From the NCBI GenBank assembly GCA_036971715.1, contig JAVHJL010000002.1:3380501-3444500 (forward strand): a stretch of DNA of 64,000 nucleotides. Direction: 5' to 3'. Made by a program: the position numbers and the translations under genes. The notes under the pieces were generated by a model, which was given only the letters and a program-made list of their open reading frames with translations, searched no databases and was not told the DNA's origin. Origin of the DNA: Arthrobotrys musiformis. Its lineage: Eukaryota > Ascomycota > Orbiliomycetes > Orbiliales > Orbiliaceae. Shown piece by piece: positions 1 to 11,747 of this stretch (within the stretch, counting starts at the first letter, position 1; each line of letters opens with the position of its first letter).

Positions 1-1785
1 TATCCGAACAACGCTGCCGAACCGAAAACGCGGGGTTTTACCCCGCTAGCCACTACCGTTCACTCACGCCAGCTATCAATTATAGAATTCACATTTGGCC
101 GTTTAGAGGAGCCGATTATGAATTTGAAAGGCAAAACAGATAATTTTGAGCCGCTACCCAAATATACTTCTTAGTAGCCTCGGAACTAAATGCAAAGTCT
201 CGCGTTGAATTAAATGGACCTGTATATTTCGACTTCTGCATGGAGAACCGGCTACACGAAATATTGATGTTCCAAAAAAAGAATATTTTGACTATTGCAC
301 TGGGACTAAGTACAAAGTTGTCTGGTGTAACGGATAGTTTAAGCTTTGCCAAGTCTAATACTTGTGACCCTCTCAACAGTTTCTCGTATCTACGTCTATC
401 CAACTCGATTACTTAAGTGCGTACCTGCGAACTTCAACGTACATACATGTCATACGTATAGATGTGAGATACGTTACATCAAAACGGGATAGAGTCCAGA
501 ATTGAAACTTTAAATGGTATTGCGGAATTAAGTTCAAAATTTATCTATCAGTTACATTGTTGGTTTCGTCGTACAAACATTGACGTCCCCGGAGTGCCTC
601 GCACTAGAATATTTTCGAAATTTCATCAACCTGCCAGAGGTGCTATTGGTCTTATACCCAGGGTGTTATCCCTGCTTTAAATTATGAGACTTCCGTTGTT
701 GGAATCGGGTTTATGCTGGGGTAGTATACAATGAAGTTATTACATGTGATAAGCTTTGATTGTTTTTATACTCAATCTTTGTGTAACGGGAGGCCCTGGC
801 GAGATATCTTAAATCCGTAGACTTCTATATCAAAGAATACTACCTGTAGTTATAGCTACACTATGGATTATACCTTAGGGTTGATCTTTAGAGTGATTCC
901 TACTGTTCTGTCTAGAACGGGCTCTTCTATCGCACATGTGGTCCGACATGTATACTAGAATACGAGACTGGTTTTTATCTTCGTCTGACCTTAGCTTTGC
1001 TCCGTATATATTTGGTCTTGCATTCCGCAAAACCGCAATCCTAGTTTGGTAATTTGTATAAAGTAAGCGGGACCATTAATGGAGATAACTAAGCTAGGGA
1101 TTTTGCCGATCTGTAAAGTTAGACTGTGTAACAGCAATCCTACTTGAATCCGAAGTGCAAACCTCGAGGCCTTAGGCGTGCCTAGTTTGCCAACTGGCAA
1201 TATCAGAATCGCAAATATGCGGATACCGATGGTGGAGCTATTTTGGTTAAGCTGTCAATTGGACAGCTGGCTGGCATCTGAGCCATTCTGAAGCATTTTA
1301 GATGATGTAATTTGTGAAATGAGTGTTTATGGTATTAGGAATCGTACTGGGGCATGCGAAGTTGTTAGACTGGTGGGTTCGAGACTGTTGGCTGCCCCAA
1401 AAATCCAACATTTAGGATTTGTGTTGGGGTCTACAGAGGAATCTGTGGGTCCAACGTCTGGGAGACATTCGCACAGCTAGCTGAGTCCAATTGCTGTGTA
1501 TTTCTTGATATGCACAGCTGGGGAACTTCAAATCATCTCTAAAAGCCCACCGTCTACAATCTACCTTACCATCAACCTCTTGGACAGACATCGCATAGTT
1601 AACGAAGCTAACTTCGAACCTGAAAAGTGAGCTGCCTCATCTCTATTCTAAGATCTACTCTCCTCTTACGTTAATTACTTTGATATCAAGGCATCAATAA
1701 GTGTGTCTGTTTAAGCTCTAACATCTATCAACCAGTCTACCTCTCCATCTCCCGTGCCGTATTTATTACCAAACCCACCTCCAAG
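1..1785. other. Intergenic, no supported gene
   Basis: AT-rich stretch with stops in all frames. Open frames here are short and resemble nothing I know. It holds a 12-bp inverted repeat at 1395-1429 (listed separately) and the 5' region of the small F-box gene, which becomes pyrimidine-rich from about 1630. Confidence 0.5.
1395..1429. repeat. Inverted repeat / hairpin
   Basis: CCCCAA (1395-1400) plus AAATCC (1401-1406) pair with GGATTT (1415-1420) and TTGGGG (1424-1429). The stem is 12 bp with a 3-nt bulge (GTG) on the right arm and an 8-nt loop. It lies in non-coding sequence about 350 bp upstream of the mini F-box gene. No function can be assigned. Confidence 0.6.
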
Positions 1786-2112
1786 ATGCCAAAGTACGAG
1801 ATTCTTCGCCACGTCGTCGGTCCCACCAACGTTGGAAGCCTTCCGGACAAAATCGTCGAAGAGATCTTGTCCTATCTCCCAACGACAGCAGTTACAGCCC
1901 TCTGCCAAGTCTATCCGAATGTTCTCAAAATCGTCTGTGAGCAAAACAGAACCCGCTACTTCGGGTACCGCAAGCACCTCGCTGTCATCTTTATGCCTGC
2001 GATTATTTATGGTGCCTATGAACGAGTTGAAGGAGAAGAAGTCGAGGAGCATTCCATCGGAGCGAAGAGACTTGCGACTGTTATTTGCAATGAGTTGGGG
2101 AGAGATAGATAG
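1786..2112 (+). CDS. Mini F-box protein, 108 aa
   Basis: Single-exon reading frame of 108 aa starting at an ATG with A at -3 (CAAGATGCC), preceded by a CT-rich leader. Residues about 18-50 look like an F-box: SLPDKIVEEILSYLP followed by TTAVTALCQVYPNVLKIVCE. By family knowledge an F-box binds Skp1 in SCF ubiquitin ligases. No substrate-binding repeats follow; the tail is acidic (EGEEVEEHS) and then ends. It is far shorter than the other F-box proteins in this window (331-622 aa), so it could be a stand-alone Skp1 binder, the intact head of a decayed gene, or a gene with unrecognised downstream exons. The antisense frame at 1711-2052 is a shadow. Confidence 0.55.
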   Translation: MPKYEILRHVVGPTNVGSLPDKIVEEILSYLPTTAVTALCQVYPNVLKIVCEQNRTRYFGYRKHLAVIFMPAIIYGAYERVEGEEVEEHSIGAKRLATVICNELGRDR

Positions 2113-2429
2113 GTGGTTTCTTAGTCGTGTAACATGACAAGGTCTTGGATAGCGTTAAGTAGCTGGATGGCGGTTGGGAAATCCCTATTTTGGAAAGGTA
2201 TACCCCTTATGGTTGCTACGGAGAGATTATTTGGTAGCACGGCAGCTGATCATGCGTTTCATTGACTCTAGGTACGCGTACGGAAGCTACTTGGAACTGC
2301 TGTTGGACGGGATTGCTTCAGGAACATTTTTTCATTTCTTCATAACCTCATAGCTTATTGTGATAAGCCTTGATATATGATACAGATGCGGGTAAAGCTA
2401 GCTACTTTGACATGTAGCTAAACAGAAAA
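2113..2429. other. Intergenic between convergent genes
   Basis: About 300 bp between the stop of the mini F-box gene and the stop of the minus-strand esterase. It should hold both 3' ends. Nothing else is seen. Confidence 0.5.
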
Positions 2430-3825
2430 TCAACCCATTGCCTTCTTTAAATCCTCTGCAATGATTTCGTGTGTTCTATACGTGATATGGCCACCGTCTA
2501 CCCGCGCTATTAGTATATCGTCTGTTCAACCGGCTTGGTTAACTAAGGTAAGGCCATGCCACTTACTGAACCAAAAGTACTTGTCGATAGGTAAGCACCC
2601 ATACTTCGCGTAGTTCCAGACGATATCCGGTTGTGCATAGCTCGCACAGTATCCCGTCCAATTCTCAAACCCATACCTCGTCGGATGCTCCAAAATCTTC
2701 TTGAACTCTTTATCCACATCATACTTATAAGTCTCGACCTCTGGATCCTTTATGTGTCTTCTGTTAAAGCTGTGTCGCTCATGTTCTAGGATCGTATTCC
2801 ATATTGCCGTGTTATTCTTCAATGCCTCGGTCCTGGCGGGGACGTTCATGAATAGGAAGTTCTTGTATCCCGCAGAGTACATCTTTTCAACTGAAGCGTA
2901 GAGGTAGTCGATATCGGCCTGGTAGAAGTCGGTGAAAGTGACGTTTTTCCACTTATTGCTGTCGTTGACGTCGTTTATTCCGATCCAAAAGGCGACTAGT
3001 GTCGAGGACCGGGGCAGGTCTAGAACTGAGTCGGCGGAATTCAAGTAGTTGATGACTTGGTCCTCGAGATTGACGGTGTAGTCATGGTGCGGTGTTAGTC
3101 TGTTATGCATAAAGTTAGCGCCCTTGCGATTTCTCGACGGCAGCGATATCACAATTTTGAGTCCCATACAAAGCTGATGTCGTATCCGCCCCTGCAAATG
3201 CAAAATTCCAAAGCGGAATGTCACAATCACTAGGGCGGCCACTATAGCACCCTGTCAAGTATTCGGTCTGACAACGAGGTCGAATTAGCCCGGATTTGTC
3301 TTTTCTGGGGGTTTATCTTAATAGTAGATTGGATATTGCAAATATATTCATACCCAGTTTGGGCCCCCGGAACTTGTCTTCGCTCAAACGGAAGGTTGTT
3401 AGTATCTATGCATTTTGTTTGGGACTGCCAAAATAGAATCGCAAACGCACCGAATTCAGCTTAATCTCGCTGGTCTCCAGTTCCTCTTTGGTATATACAC
3501 TATGGAATGTATCACCGATGAAACTGTTACGGTAAATTTAGTAGGAAATACTAATAACGGATCCGAAATTGAAATAAACCTGTATCCGGGATGGCCATAT
3601 GTTCCATCGAGGTAAGTGTATGAGTCCCCAAACGCTAGGCTATACGGTGCAACAATTAAGGGTTAGTTAATTCTTTATCGCTTAGGTATATAGTACCCTG
3701 GTTATGCCTCACAAATGTGTAATCTGCTTGCCCTTGAATGTTAAACTATTGGTTCTCCGGTCAAGCGGGACTGCGTAACTGGCGGCCAGGAGGCCGAGGC
3801 TGGTGACAAGGGTTGAAACACGCAT
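2430..3825 (-). CDS. Secreted SGNH/GDSL esterase (CE16-like), 7 exons
   Basis: Predicted exons (minus strand): 3825-3713, 3639-3580, 3523-3451, 3377-3354, 3267-3170, 3099-2567, 2506-2430; 325 aa. All junctions are GT-AG and in phase, and splicing brings together the four SGNH blocks. Block I is FGDSYT with Ser44 as nucleophile, then NFAFAGAD (oxyanion Gly), GINDVND (Asn), and VDGGH with Asp304 and His307 in the last exon. A signal peptide (MRVSTLVTSLGLLAASYA) opens the protein. Carbohydrate esterase family 16 and related secreted lipases share this order; the likely role is extracellular deacetylation or ester hydrolysis, with the substrate unknown. The fourth exon is only 24 nt and encodes TSSGGPNW, followed across the intron by TEYL. 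The longest uninterrupted frame alone (2526-3242) misses the nucleophile and catalytic His, so a naive ORF call would wrongly look inactive. Confidence 0.85.
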
Positions 3826-5320
3826 ATTGCAGCTGTCGGATTAAGGTAATAAACTACAGGGATAGAGAGACAATGCGAAACTGATATCTATGCCAGGGCG
3901 CGGGGAGCCTAAGCCTGGGCGTATCGAGACGTTTTTATAGAATCCTGGGGATAATAGGTCTCCGATTTTCTGGGAGCATGGATAAAAGTCCGTCCATATC
4001 CCGGACAAATTCATGGTTTATTTCACAGAGGCCCTTGGTTCTGTATCAATCGTCGAACTTGCCGGCAGTACCCTAACCCAGCGTGCATTCCGGCATATGC
4101 ATATGTCTAGCCGACATGTATGGTTTAGAATATATCGTATGTAATATTACATCACAATAGATCCCGTTAACCAGGCTAGTTACAAATAGGCTCTGCTCTG
4201 ATTCACCGAACCCCAAAGAACCTAGAAATCTCGTCTCCAGTCCCCACAAGCTTCTCGAGAAGCTTAAAGATCTTGTCTCCCCGAATTGGGAAAGAATCCG
4301 GGGTATGTGTTGTTCTGATTGGTGGAGGAAAATCGAGGCCGCTGTTCCTTGTTAGTGGTGTGTGGGGTAGTATACTTACCCTCGCGGAAAAACCTTTGGG
4401 AATCTGGAGGTTGCGGTAGTCTCTCCCGGGCCAAGGGAAACGGTTAAAGGGACCGGTTAATTGTAGCAGGGCATTAATGTGCCTGTACCTGTACATATTG
4501 TTTCCATTGGACTTGTTCAAGAGGAGTCCTTGGCCTTGATGTTCCAGCAATGCCTTGAGTCGGTGTGTAGTTGCATAACCTATGCAATTGGGTAATTAGC
4601 TAGCTCTTGAGTATTATGGCAGTAAGATCTATCGTCTCTGCTATAGGCATTGGCTATTTAGTCCTTGTTAGTTTATATCAACTTTATGGCCTTTTTGAGT
4701 TAATTTTTGCTGTCGCACATGGGCTCTTATAGTGTCCTCTCAAACGCTACTGCAACTTCAGCAGTATTTGGTTTACAAGATAGCTTCAAAATTATTAATT
4801 CGGGAATTGGTAAAATGTATCGCGATAACCTATGATTTTGCTATGCCCAGCATTGCGCATTGAGGTCACCCAGAGCAGGTTCTGTAGTAAGTCAAATTCT
4901 GTGTTGACGTGTGTTATTCCGCATTAGGAAATGTGTTGTGCAGCTACAAAACCGGCGCCAAAGCTTGGCACTGGCCTCTGGCGATAAACAGGCGCACAAC
5001 CATTCAGACATATGTCGACATTCGATGCACCTCATCGCACGCACGCTTCGACGAATACCTCAGAGACCACCCGTACAAGCCTTGGTCCCAAAGCAGCGTT
5101 ACTATCTCCTACGGGCATTTCATTCTACGAAGATACCGCCCATTGCTGCCCTCGAGGCACGATCAAGCATCGACCCGTCTGTCGCAAGCCGGTTCTGCGA
5201 TACGCCGACAAGGGCAGGGACCTTCTTCCAAGGACCTGCTTCTTAGCACCCCGCCTCATCTCGAATCTTTCTCAGCAGTGATTCTACGATCAATCGTCCT
5301 AGTATTCAATCTAATCCAAA
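3826..5320. other. Intergenic with unresolved open frames
   Basis: Holds the promoter side of the esterase and the leader of TAF6. A minus-strand frame at 4203-4550 contains a plausible intron (donor GTAAGT near 4379, branch CACTAAC) but I recognise no domain and cannot extend it. At 4909-5358 all three plus frames are open for about 250-350 bp. One of these (4911-5246) has a basic stretch with RAFHST that resembles a mitochondrial presequence, but it stops before TAF6 and is more simply a leader region. Confidence 0.35.
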
Positions 5321-6794
5321 ATGGCGTCCCTCGTTTCAATCGATACTATCCGGGATAACTCAGAGTCAATGGGCGTTCGGCTCGATGATGATGTCGCCCA
5401 GGCTCTCGCGTCCGACGTGGAGTACCGACTCAGACAAATTATGGCTGCTTCTATCGAAGTTATGAAGCAGTCCGGCCGAACGACACTATACACCAAAGAT
5501 TTAGAAATGGCTTCGAAACTGTTAGATATCGACCCGCCTCTGGGGTACCAAAGCAATCTTGCTCTTCGTTGGGGGGAGGCTACGCTTGGTGCTGGACAGC
5601 CTCTGTTCTACATCGAAGACGAAGAGGTTGATTTCGAGAAAATTATCAATGCACCGTTGCCGAAAGTACCACGGGAGGTTGCAATGACTGGTATGCGATA
5701 CTTCATTAATTGGCCTGGAGATATTAGCTAACAGGGTCGGTAGCACATTGGACTGCCATTGAAGGTGTTCAGCCCCAAGTCCCGATGAATCCTTCCCCCG
5801 CCGAAGCACGTATGAACGAATCAGTCCCTCGAGGAGCTACGACTGCGCATGCCCTTGGTGCCGCCGGCAACTCAGATAATGCAACTGTCAAACCTGCGGC
5901 TAAACACATATTGTCTGTTGAGCTACAGATGTTTTTTGATAAGGTCATTGCTTCCGCTATTGACTTTGAAAAAGATGACCTCCGTGCAGCTGCTCTTTCT
6001 GCCCTTCGTACCGAGCCGGCTATTCATCAATTGCTTCCTTACTTTGTCGCCTATGTTACTGAGCGCGTCACACACGACCAAAAGACCGATATCAAGCTTA
6101 TGGAGGCGATGATGGATATCTGTGATGCTTTAATCGACAACGAGTCTCTTTTCATGGATTTATATGTATGTAGCCCTCCAACTGCAACCCGGATTTCTTG
6201 CCTCCTTTGTGCTAACAGCCGTGCCCGCTTTTCTAGGTCGAGAAACTTTGTCCGCCAATTCTAACGTGTGCCGTAGCCAAGTATCTCGGCCCTAACACAC
6301 AAGATCAAACATCAACATTTCCCCTTCGACGCAAAGCCGTGTCGATCCTAAGCAAGCTTTCTGTGAACTACGGAGAATCATCGCATACCCTTAAGTCGCG
6401 ACTTGGACGCAGCTTTCTCAAAAAGTTTTTGGACAACAAACAATCATACGCATCCCATTACGGTGCTATTCTTGGCCTTGCGGGAATGGGGGGCGATTCT
6501 GCCAGGGTATTACTGCTTCCTAATGTGAAGCTCTTCGAGGAGTTCATCCGTGATGAAATTCAGGGTGATGGGCCGAAGAAAGCAGAGGCTTTGGAGTGTT
6601 TGAAAGTCATGGTGGAGGCTTTGATAACGATCAAAGGCGACAAGAAAATCGAAATGGAGCAAAATGGCGAAACTGAAGAGGATTTGAGGACAGCATTGGT
6701 CGACGGGCTCGGGCCTCTCACGGCAGGTGAAATTCTGAAGTTGGGAGATACGAAGCTGGTGAAGGTATTATTGAAGAGCATTATTCCGGTCTAG
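5321..6794 (+). CDS. TAF6: TFIID/SAGA subunit TAF6
   Basis: Exons 5321-5690, 5744-6165, 6237-6794; 449 aa, with both introns GT-AG and in phase. Residues about 5-70 form the histone-fold (TAF) domain, SIDTIRDNSESMGV followed by LASDVEYRLRQIMAAS, which pairs with the TAF9 histone fold in TFIID and SAGA. The first splice restores the conserved AHWTAIEGVQP. The C-terminal half (LQMFFDKVI through GAILGLAGMG) is the TAF6 HEAT-repeat region, which spans the intron at DLY|VEKLCPPIL. Length and domain order fit the fungal family. It acts in the nucleus in RNA polymerase II pre-initiation complex assembly. The start ATG follows a CT-rich leader and sits directly at the histone fold. Confidence 0.95.
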
Positions 6795-7465
6795 AATGAC
6801 GGATATGGAGAAGATGGTGGAAAAAAATATTAATATTTTCTTGCGAATTATATCTTATTATTGAGTACTGACAGCATCGTCATTCTCACGATGGGATTTC
6901 AATGGCTCTGGCTGCTGGCAAAATGGGTCCAAAATGGTGAGGAAAAAGGCAGTCCCACGCTCCGTGGAGGGGGATATTAGGAATATTTTCGCCAGCGCTG
7001 GCTATAAGAGCAAGGGAGCGACGTTTGACATTCGGCCTGTCCCCCACGCCGGTATCATCTGTCTTGGATGTGTTGAAAGAGCTTTAATTATAGACAGCAT
7101 TTACGCTTTTTGGATAATCTTACTATCTCTGGTTTCTCTTGTAAACCATCTTTGAGGTTTATTCAAAGTTATCCCCAATGTATTCATTCCAGAGAATAAC
7201 TTTTAGCTGGATTCCGAGACAGGAGAAGCGGGCGGGTTCTTTGTGGAATTTCTGCTAGCTAAGCAAATGCTTCCCTGATTTAAAGCTTGATATTATCTTT
7301 CCAAAAGTCATTTGGTGGTTTTGTTATAGAGCGTTTTATGCTGTCATTAGTTTAGATACATATGCATAAATGTTTAAATCCTCGACATCTTGTCTAAAAA
7401 GTTTTCTCGAATATTATATAAAGAGTTATCTTGGAAATATATGTTGCATGTTGGCCTCGTATAAG
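6795..7465. other. Intergenic between convergent genes
   Basis: AT-rich 3' flanks of TAF6 and the Kelch gene. A 73-aa frame at 6934-7155 starts with basic residues and ends hydrophobic; I do not support it as a gene. Confidence 0.5.
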
Positions 7466-10008
7466 TCATAACGCGAGCCCTTGGGCTCCGTATGACTTTG
7501 ACTGATCCGCCGATAACTCTACCGGCGACTTCGTTGGGTCGTCGTTATCACTATTCTGGTACCCTTGCGCGTATATCTGGCCATAGCCATGAGGCGTCCC
7601 CGGAAGGACACTTGTACTGGTTAATTCCATCGGCGGACTAGCAGCTCCGCTCACGGTTGGCCCAGGTGAGTTATACACTGGTGTGAACCCGCCGGCAGGG
7701 TTGACTACATACGCTACAGGTAACTGCTGGATTATCGGTATTGTTGAAGTCGTTGTGTATGTTGAGTGACTGAGTGAGGGGGACTGTACTAGAGCTAAAG
7801 CTGGAGGTTGTACTGTTGGGGAAGCCGGGGGAAATTGGTGTAACTGCTAGTTTATAATTACCGCGTTAACTTTTATCATTCCTTTTTTTACTTTCTTTGG
7901 GGGAACTGACATCTGGATTATGAGTATATGTATCATGGGCCACTGGTGTTGGAAAATCTGACGTCGCTACTGCTCGGTGTTTATACCACCTAATGCAGAA
8001 GAATAGGAGAACGATGATTAATATTCCGCCTGGGATCGCTGTTGCGAGGACTATGGTTCTATCTCGGCTTGAAAGTCCCTTCGTGGGGCCCGATACATTC
8101 CTGGTAGGGGTTCGTGATGATGCTGGAGCTGTTTTGGATACTATGACGGAGATATCTGGGTGGTTGAATATCACCGGGCTAGTATATCGGTTTTTGTCAG
8201 ATCAAATACTCCAACTTCGGATTTATACACCCGAAAGCCGAATGGCACCCAAAGAATTATAGATATGAAAGCTTACCCCGCTGCTTCCAAAGTATCGAGA
8301 ACCGCAGAGGGAACCTGGTAATCATCCAGCCCAACGGCGTAGTTCGCCCAAATGGTTCCCTCAGAATTCGAGCCGCTAAGGTTGAGGTTATGTATAGCAG
8401 CCTGACCCGGCGTATCGCACTCGCCGCCGAGGGGGAAGTAGCCGCCCAGGATGAGCATCTGTGAGTTTTGAATCACATTGCAGGTGAGTCTTTGGTGCGG
8501 ACGACGGGTTATGGTGCTATCATCGACCGGCCAGAATTTAGTCCAGACGAAGTTTGGCAGGGTCAGGATGTAGACGTCGTCGAATCCTGGATCTGAATAA
8601 GTTGATGCGCCCCCGTAGAGATAGCTGTGTAAGGAAATATCAGTTTGAATCTCAAAATTTATTACGCTTAGAGACATATATATATATATATAACAATCTC
8701 GTTCCTGAGCGAAGGGGGTAAGCAGGAGTGGCATACATATTCTGAAGAGGTTGCTTTGATCCATCCCACCCTGTTAACGTTCCAGATGCTAACCCCGCGC
8801 AGAATAGTCGTCTGGACTCCGGAACATCCCCTGTTGCATTTTGAACATACCACTGTCTCGAACCTATATTGTATATGGTGATCTCTGACATAGGGACCTA
8901 CAATGGTATATTAGATACTCACATATCAACCTCAAGATGCAAGATCAACTAGAAGTCTAGTTGGTGTATAAAAAAACTCACCGCACTCGTCCTCCCATCC
9001 TCGCTGACCCTCACGCCCCCAAAAGCCACCAATATCCCCTCATCTCCTAGAGGAACATAGATCATCACCCCCTCAGCCCTTCTCCCAATATTTATCCCTC
9101 CTGTTCCAGCAACAGTTTGGTTCCTCCAAACGTTGTTCACCATATCATAAACTAATAACCCCGCAACAGCGGCCTGTTTTCCGTCGTACGCGTACTCACT
9201 TTCACGATCTATCCACCCTCCGAAGTAATACGCCATTCCCGCGGCTTCAGAAACAGCAGCAGCACCATTGTATAACCGCGCCACACCGACGGGGGTACCA
9301 GATGCGTCTCTGGATTGGTTAATAGAGGCCCAGGTATCATATATCGCGTCATAGGACCAAAGGGCGAACGGTGAAGGCGGGGATGTGGTAAACTGTCCGC
9401 CATAGAGGTATAGTTTTTTATTTACGGCATCCGTCCAGAGCGTAGCGCCTTCGAGGGAGGGGACTTCGCCGGGCTTTTTGCGGAGTTTGTCTGTGATGAA
9501 TGGGGGCTGTCTGACGTCCACGGAGTCTCGGTATCTTGTGGATAGATCGAAGTAGAAGAAATCCGGGTCTATAGATAGTGTCACTTTATGCATTAATGGA
9601 TGTATATTATATATAGTCGAACTCAAGCGCTAGCTATAGGAGAGTTTGAGAGAGGACGAACTGGAGTAGTTGGCATTGTCCTGAGGGGCCGTAGGGTTTG
9701 ACTTTTCGATCTGAATAATCCCTCCGTCTACATAAAGGCGATTATCGATAACAGCGGCTACACATATCCATTAGATTCAAACATCCCCTCAAATTCTCAA
9801 AGTTCAAGAAAGGGGGTTTGGTAAAAAGTGACGAGATAAAACTGACTGACTAACTTTGATGGCCATATCTATAACAGATCCCTGTTTGGGGGTCGAAGCT
9901 CGCCGGTAAGACTTTGACCTCTGCTTGTGCCGCCGATGTAAAAAGGCTTAAAGAGACGTATAGGCATAAATAAGAAGTCGCAGTCCCAAGCTCCCACGGC
10001 CAAATCAT
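7466..10008 (-). CDS. Kelch-repeat single-pass surface protein, 7 exons
   Basis: Exons (minus): 10008-9855, 9757-9662, 9568-8982, 8897-8737, 8624-8277, 8178-7911, 7846-7466; 664 aa, phases consistent. A signal peptide (ending near TSAAQA) is followed by GHQTAVIDNRLYVDGG and several Kelch blades: LYLYGGQFTT, MAYYFGGWIDRE, ILVAFGGVRV, IYLYGGASTY and MLILGGYFP. A membrane helix at about 490-514 (TIVLATAIPGGILIIVLLFF) is followed by a basic stop-transfer KHR and a Pro/Ser/Thr-rich cytoplasmic tail. The predicted topology is an outside beta-propeller and an inside disordered tail, as in fungal Kelch-TM proteins of unknown role. The tail's acceptor (CTAG before CAG TTA CAC) is less certain, because a second in-phase option exists that would give a different, shorter end. 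An (AT)n run lies in the intron at 8676-8693. Confidence 0.82.
8676..8693. repeat. (AT)n microsatellite in intron
   Basis: Run of alternating T and A inside the fourth intron of the Kelch gene, between exons 8897-8737 and 8624-8277. Confidence 0.8.
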
Positions 10009-11747
10009 CGTATAAGGCTGATATTCGTTATATTATTGATATATCCAGTATGTATATTCTTTGGTGGGAATATTTTGTAATATATCTTTGCAGCCAGGGC
10101 CACTAGAGTAAGGCTAAAATCGTTAATATGTCTGAGAAGGATAGTATATTGAGACGCTAATACTATCGTAATCTTTCAACGGAACCTATAAAAATATCAA
10201 AATATATTTTTTAAAAGTGATAATCGATTTTCCGATCCAGGAATTCGCATGATACAACAAGAAAGATGTTTGGAACCGTGACGGTTACATCCGTCCGCGC
10301 TGCGCAGCGATCAAATACCGTATACCTCCCACTGCGAGGGGTTTCCCGGTAGATATATCATCTGTACGTTTAACGTAAGCCCAGCCGTCGAGAAAACCCA
10401 AGGGAATGGTCTTTCCACAATGGCCGCCACAAAACGGCTGAAAAAATTCGTGTGAAACAGCTGTGATTCGACTGCTGACAATAGAATGCATATGCAACAT
10501 GAAAGCTTGAGTATTGATACCCAGGTTTAGCTACAGCCATGAGAAGCAAACAAAGGGTCTTTATTGTACGGTACATGTTAAAGACCCGGGTTGACCCACA
10601 TACCCCTCCTCGAGTGGCAGACGTATCTACATAAGGCCTTCAGGCAAATTCCGTTTCGTTTATTTGCAAGTTGACAGCTAGTTACTTTCCGCAAAGATTA
10701 GCAACATGCACGTCCCAGGACCCACGCATCCCTGTAACTTCATTGGTCTGTCATAATCTTTTTCGAAATGTAATACAGCTAGCTGCAGACGAGCTGAAAG
10801 TGCAGCAGGGGGGCGTTCGAGCAAGTAATTGGTAACGAGACTAGTTGTGGTAATTTTCGCGTTGGTAAACTCCACCACTGTCACCGTCCCGCTTTCGAAG
10901 CCCATTCTGCGCAAATATTTTGGAATTTGCCAGCCTTCCTGCAAGTTTTTGATTTCCCTGCGCGAAAGCCGTTTCGAACGTTTCATGAATACGGCGAACC
11001 GAAGACTACGGGATATATGCTGCCGACAAATGACAATTAAGGACTTGAGCAGACGGAATTAGTGCTGTTATGACATATCATATGATCGTTGCATGGTTAG
11101 GAGTGAGTGCATGTTTGCGTCTAATGAGGCTGAATTCAAGAGGGTCCCTCGATGCTTGATTTTTCGTTTCAAAAACATTTGTCCCCACACTCTATAATTG
11201 GGTAGGCCTGGGCTGAGGCCTCGTCTGTTTGTCGGTCACCGATTGAATATGATTCGTCGCTAGCGCTGTCGGTTGCGAATTGGTCACTCTGCCGTGCGAC
11301 CCAACAGAATTCGAACAAGCGGTCGTGGCTTGGATATTTGGAAGCAGTGGAGATGATTCGGTTCTGGTTATATACGTTATACAAAACGTGATTTTTAAAC
11401 GAGCCCGTCTATCTATGGAGGTGTAGCTGGGCAAGAGAAACCTGAGCGCTAACAGGCACTAATGTCAACATTTAAATTTGTAAAATCCACCTAGATCATT
11501 TTGTTACGGATCTGTTTATACTTAAGCTGAGATTGTTGTTCTCTGCGCTGTGCGGATTGTATATATTTTAACAATTAATTTGGTCACATCGATCGAGACT
11601 AATTAGTAAAACTAAGGGGTTCCGTACCGGGGAGACCTTATATGTTCATGCATACCTAGGTATATATGCGTGTGTATCTACGAAATGGCATATTAAATCC
11701 ATGAAATATAGGTATGTATAGACAAAGGAATTCTGGGGTTAATTAAT
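10009..11747. other. Intergenic, one doubtful small ORF
   Basis: Promoter side of the Kelch gene and 3' side of the amidohydrolase gene. A minus-strand frame at 10678-10986 starts with a true ATG and encodes 102 aa with a basic N-terminus; no domain is recognised and there is no independent support. The 11460-11740 part is very AT-rich. Confidence 0.4.

Noticed and set aside
1711..2052. 113-aa minus-strand frame
   Set aside because: Exact antisense shadow of the mini F-box gene; no domain content.
4203..4550. 115-aa minus-strand frame with a plausible intron
   Set aside because: No recognisable domain, and neither spliced version gives a convincing protein.
10678..10986. 102-aa minus-strand frame with true ATG
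   Set aside because: No signal, domain or neighbouring exon; length is within chance expectation for this region.
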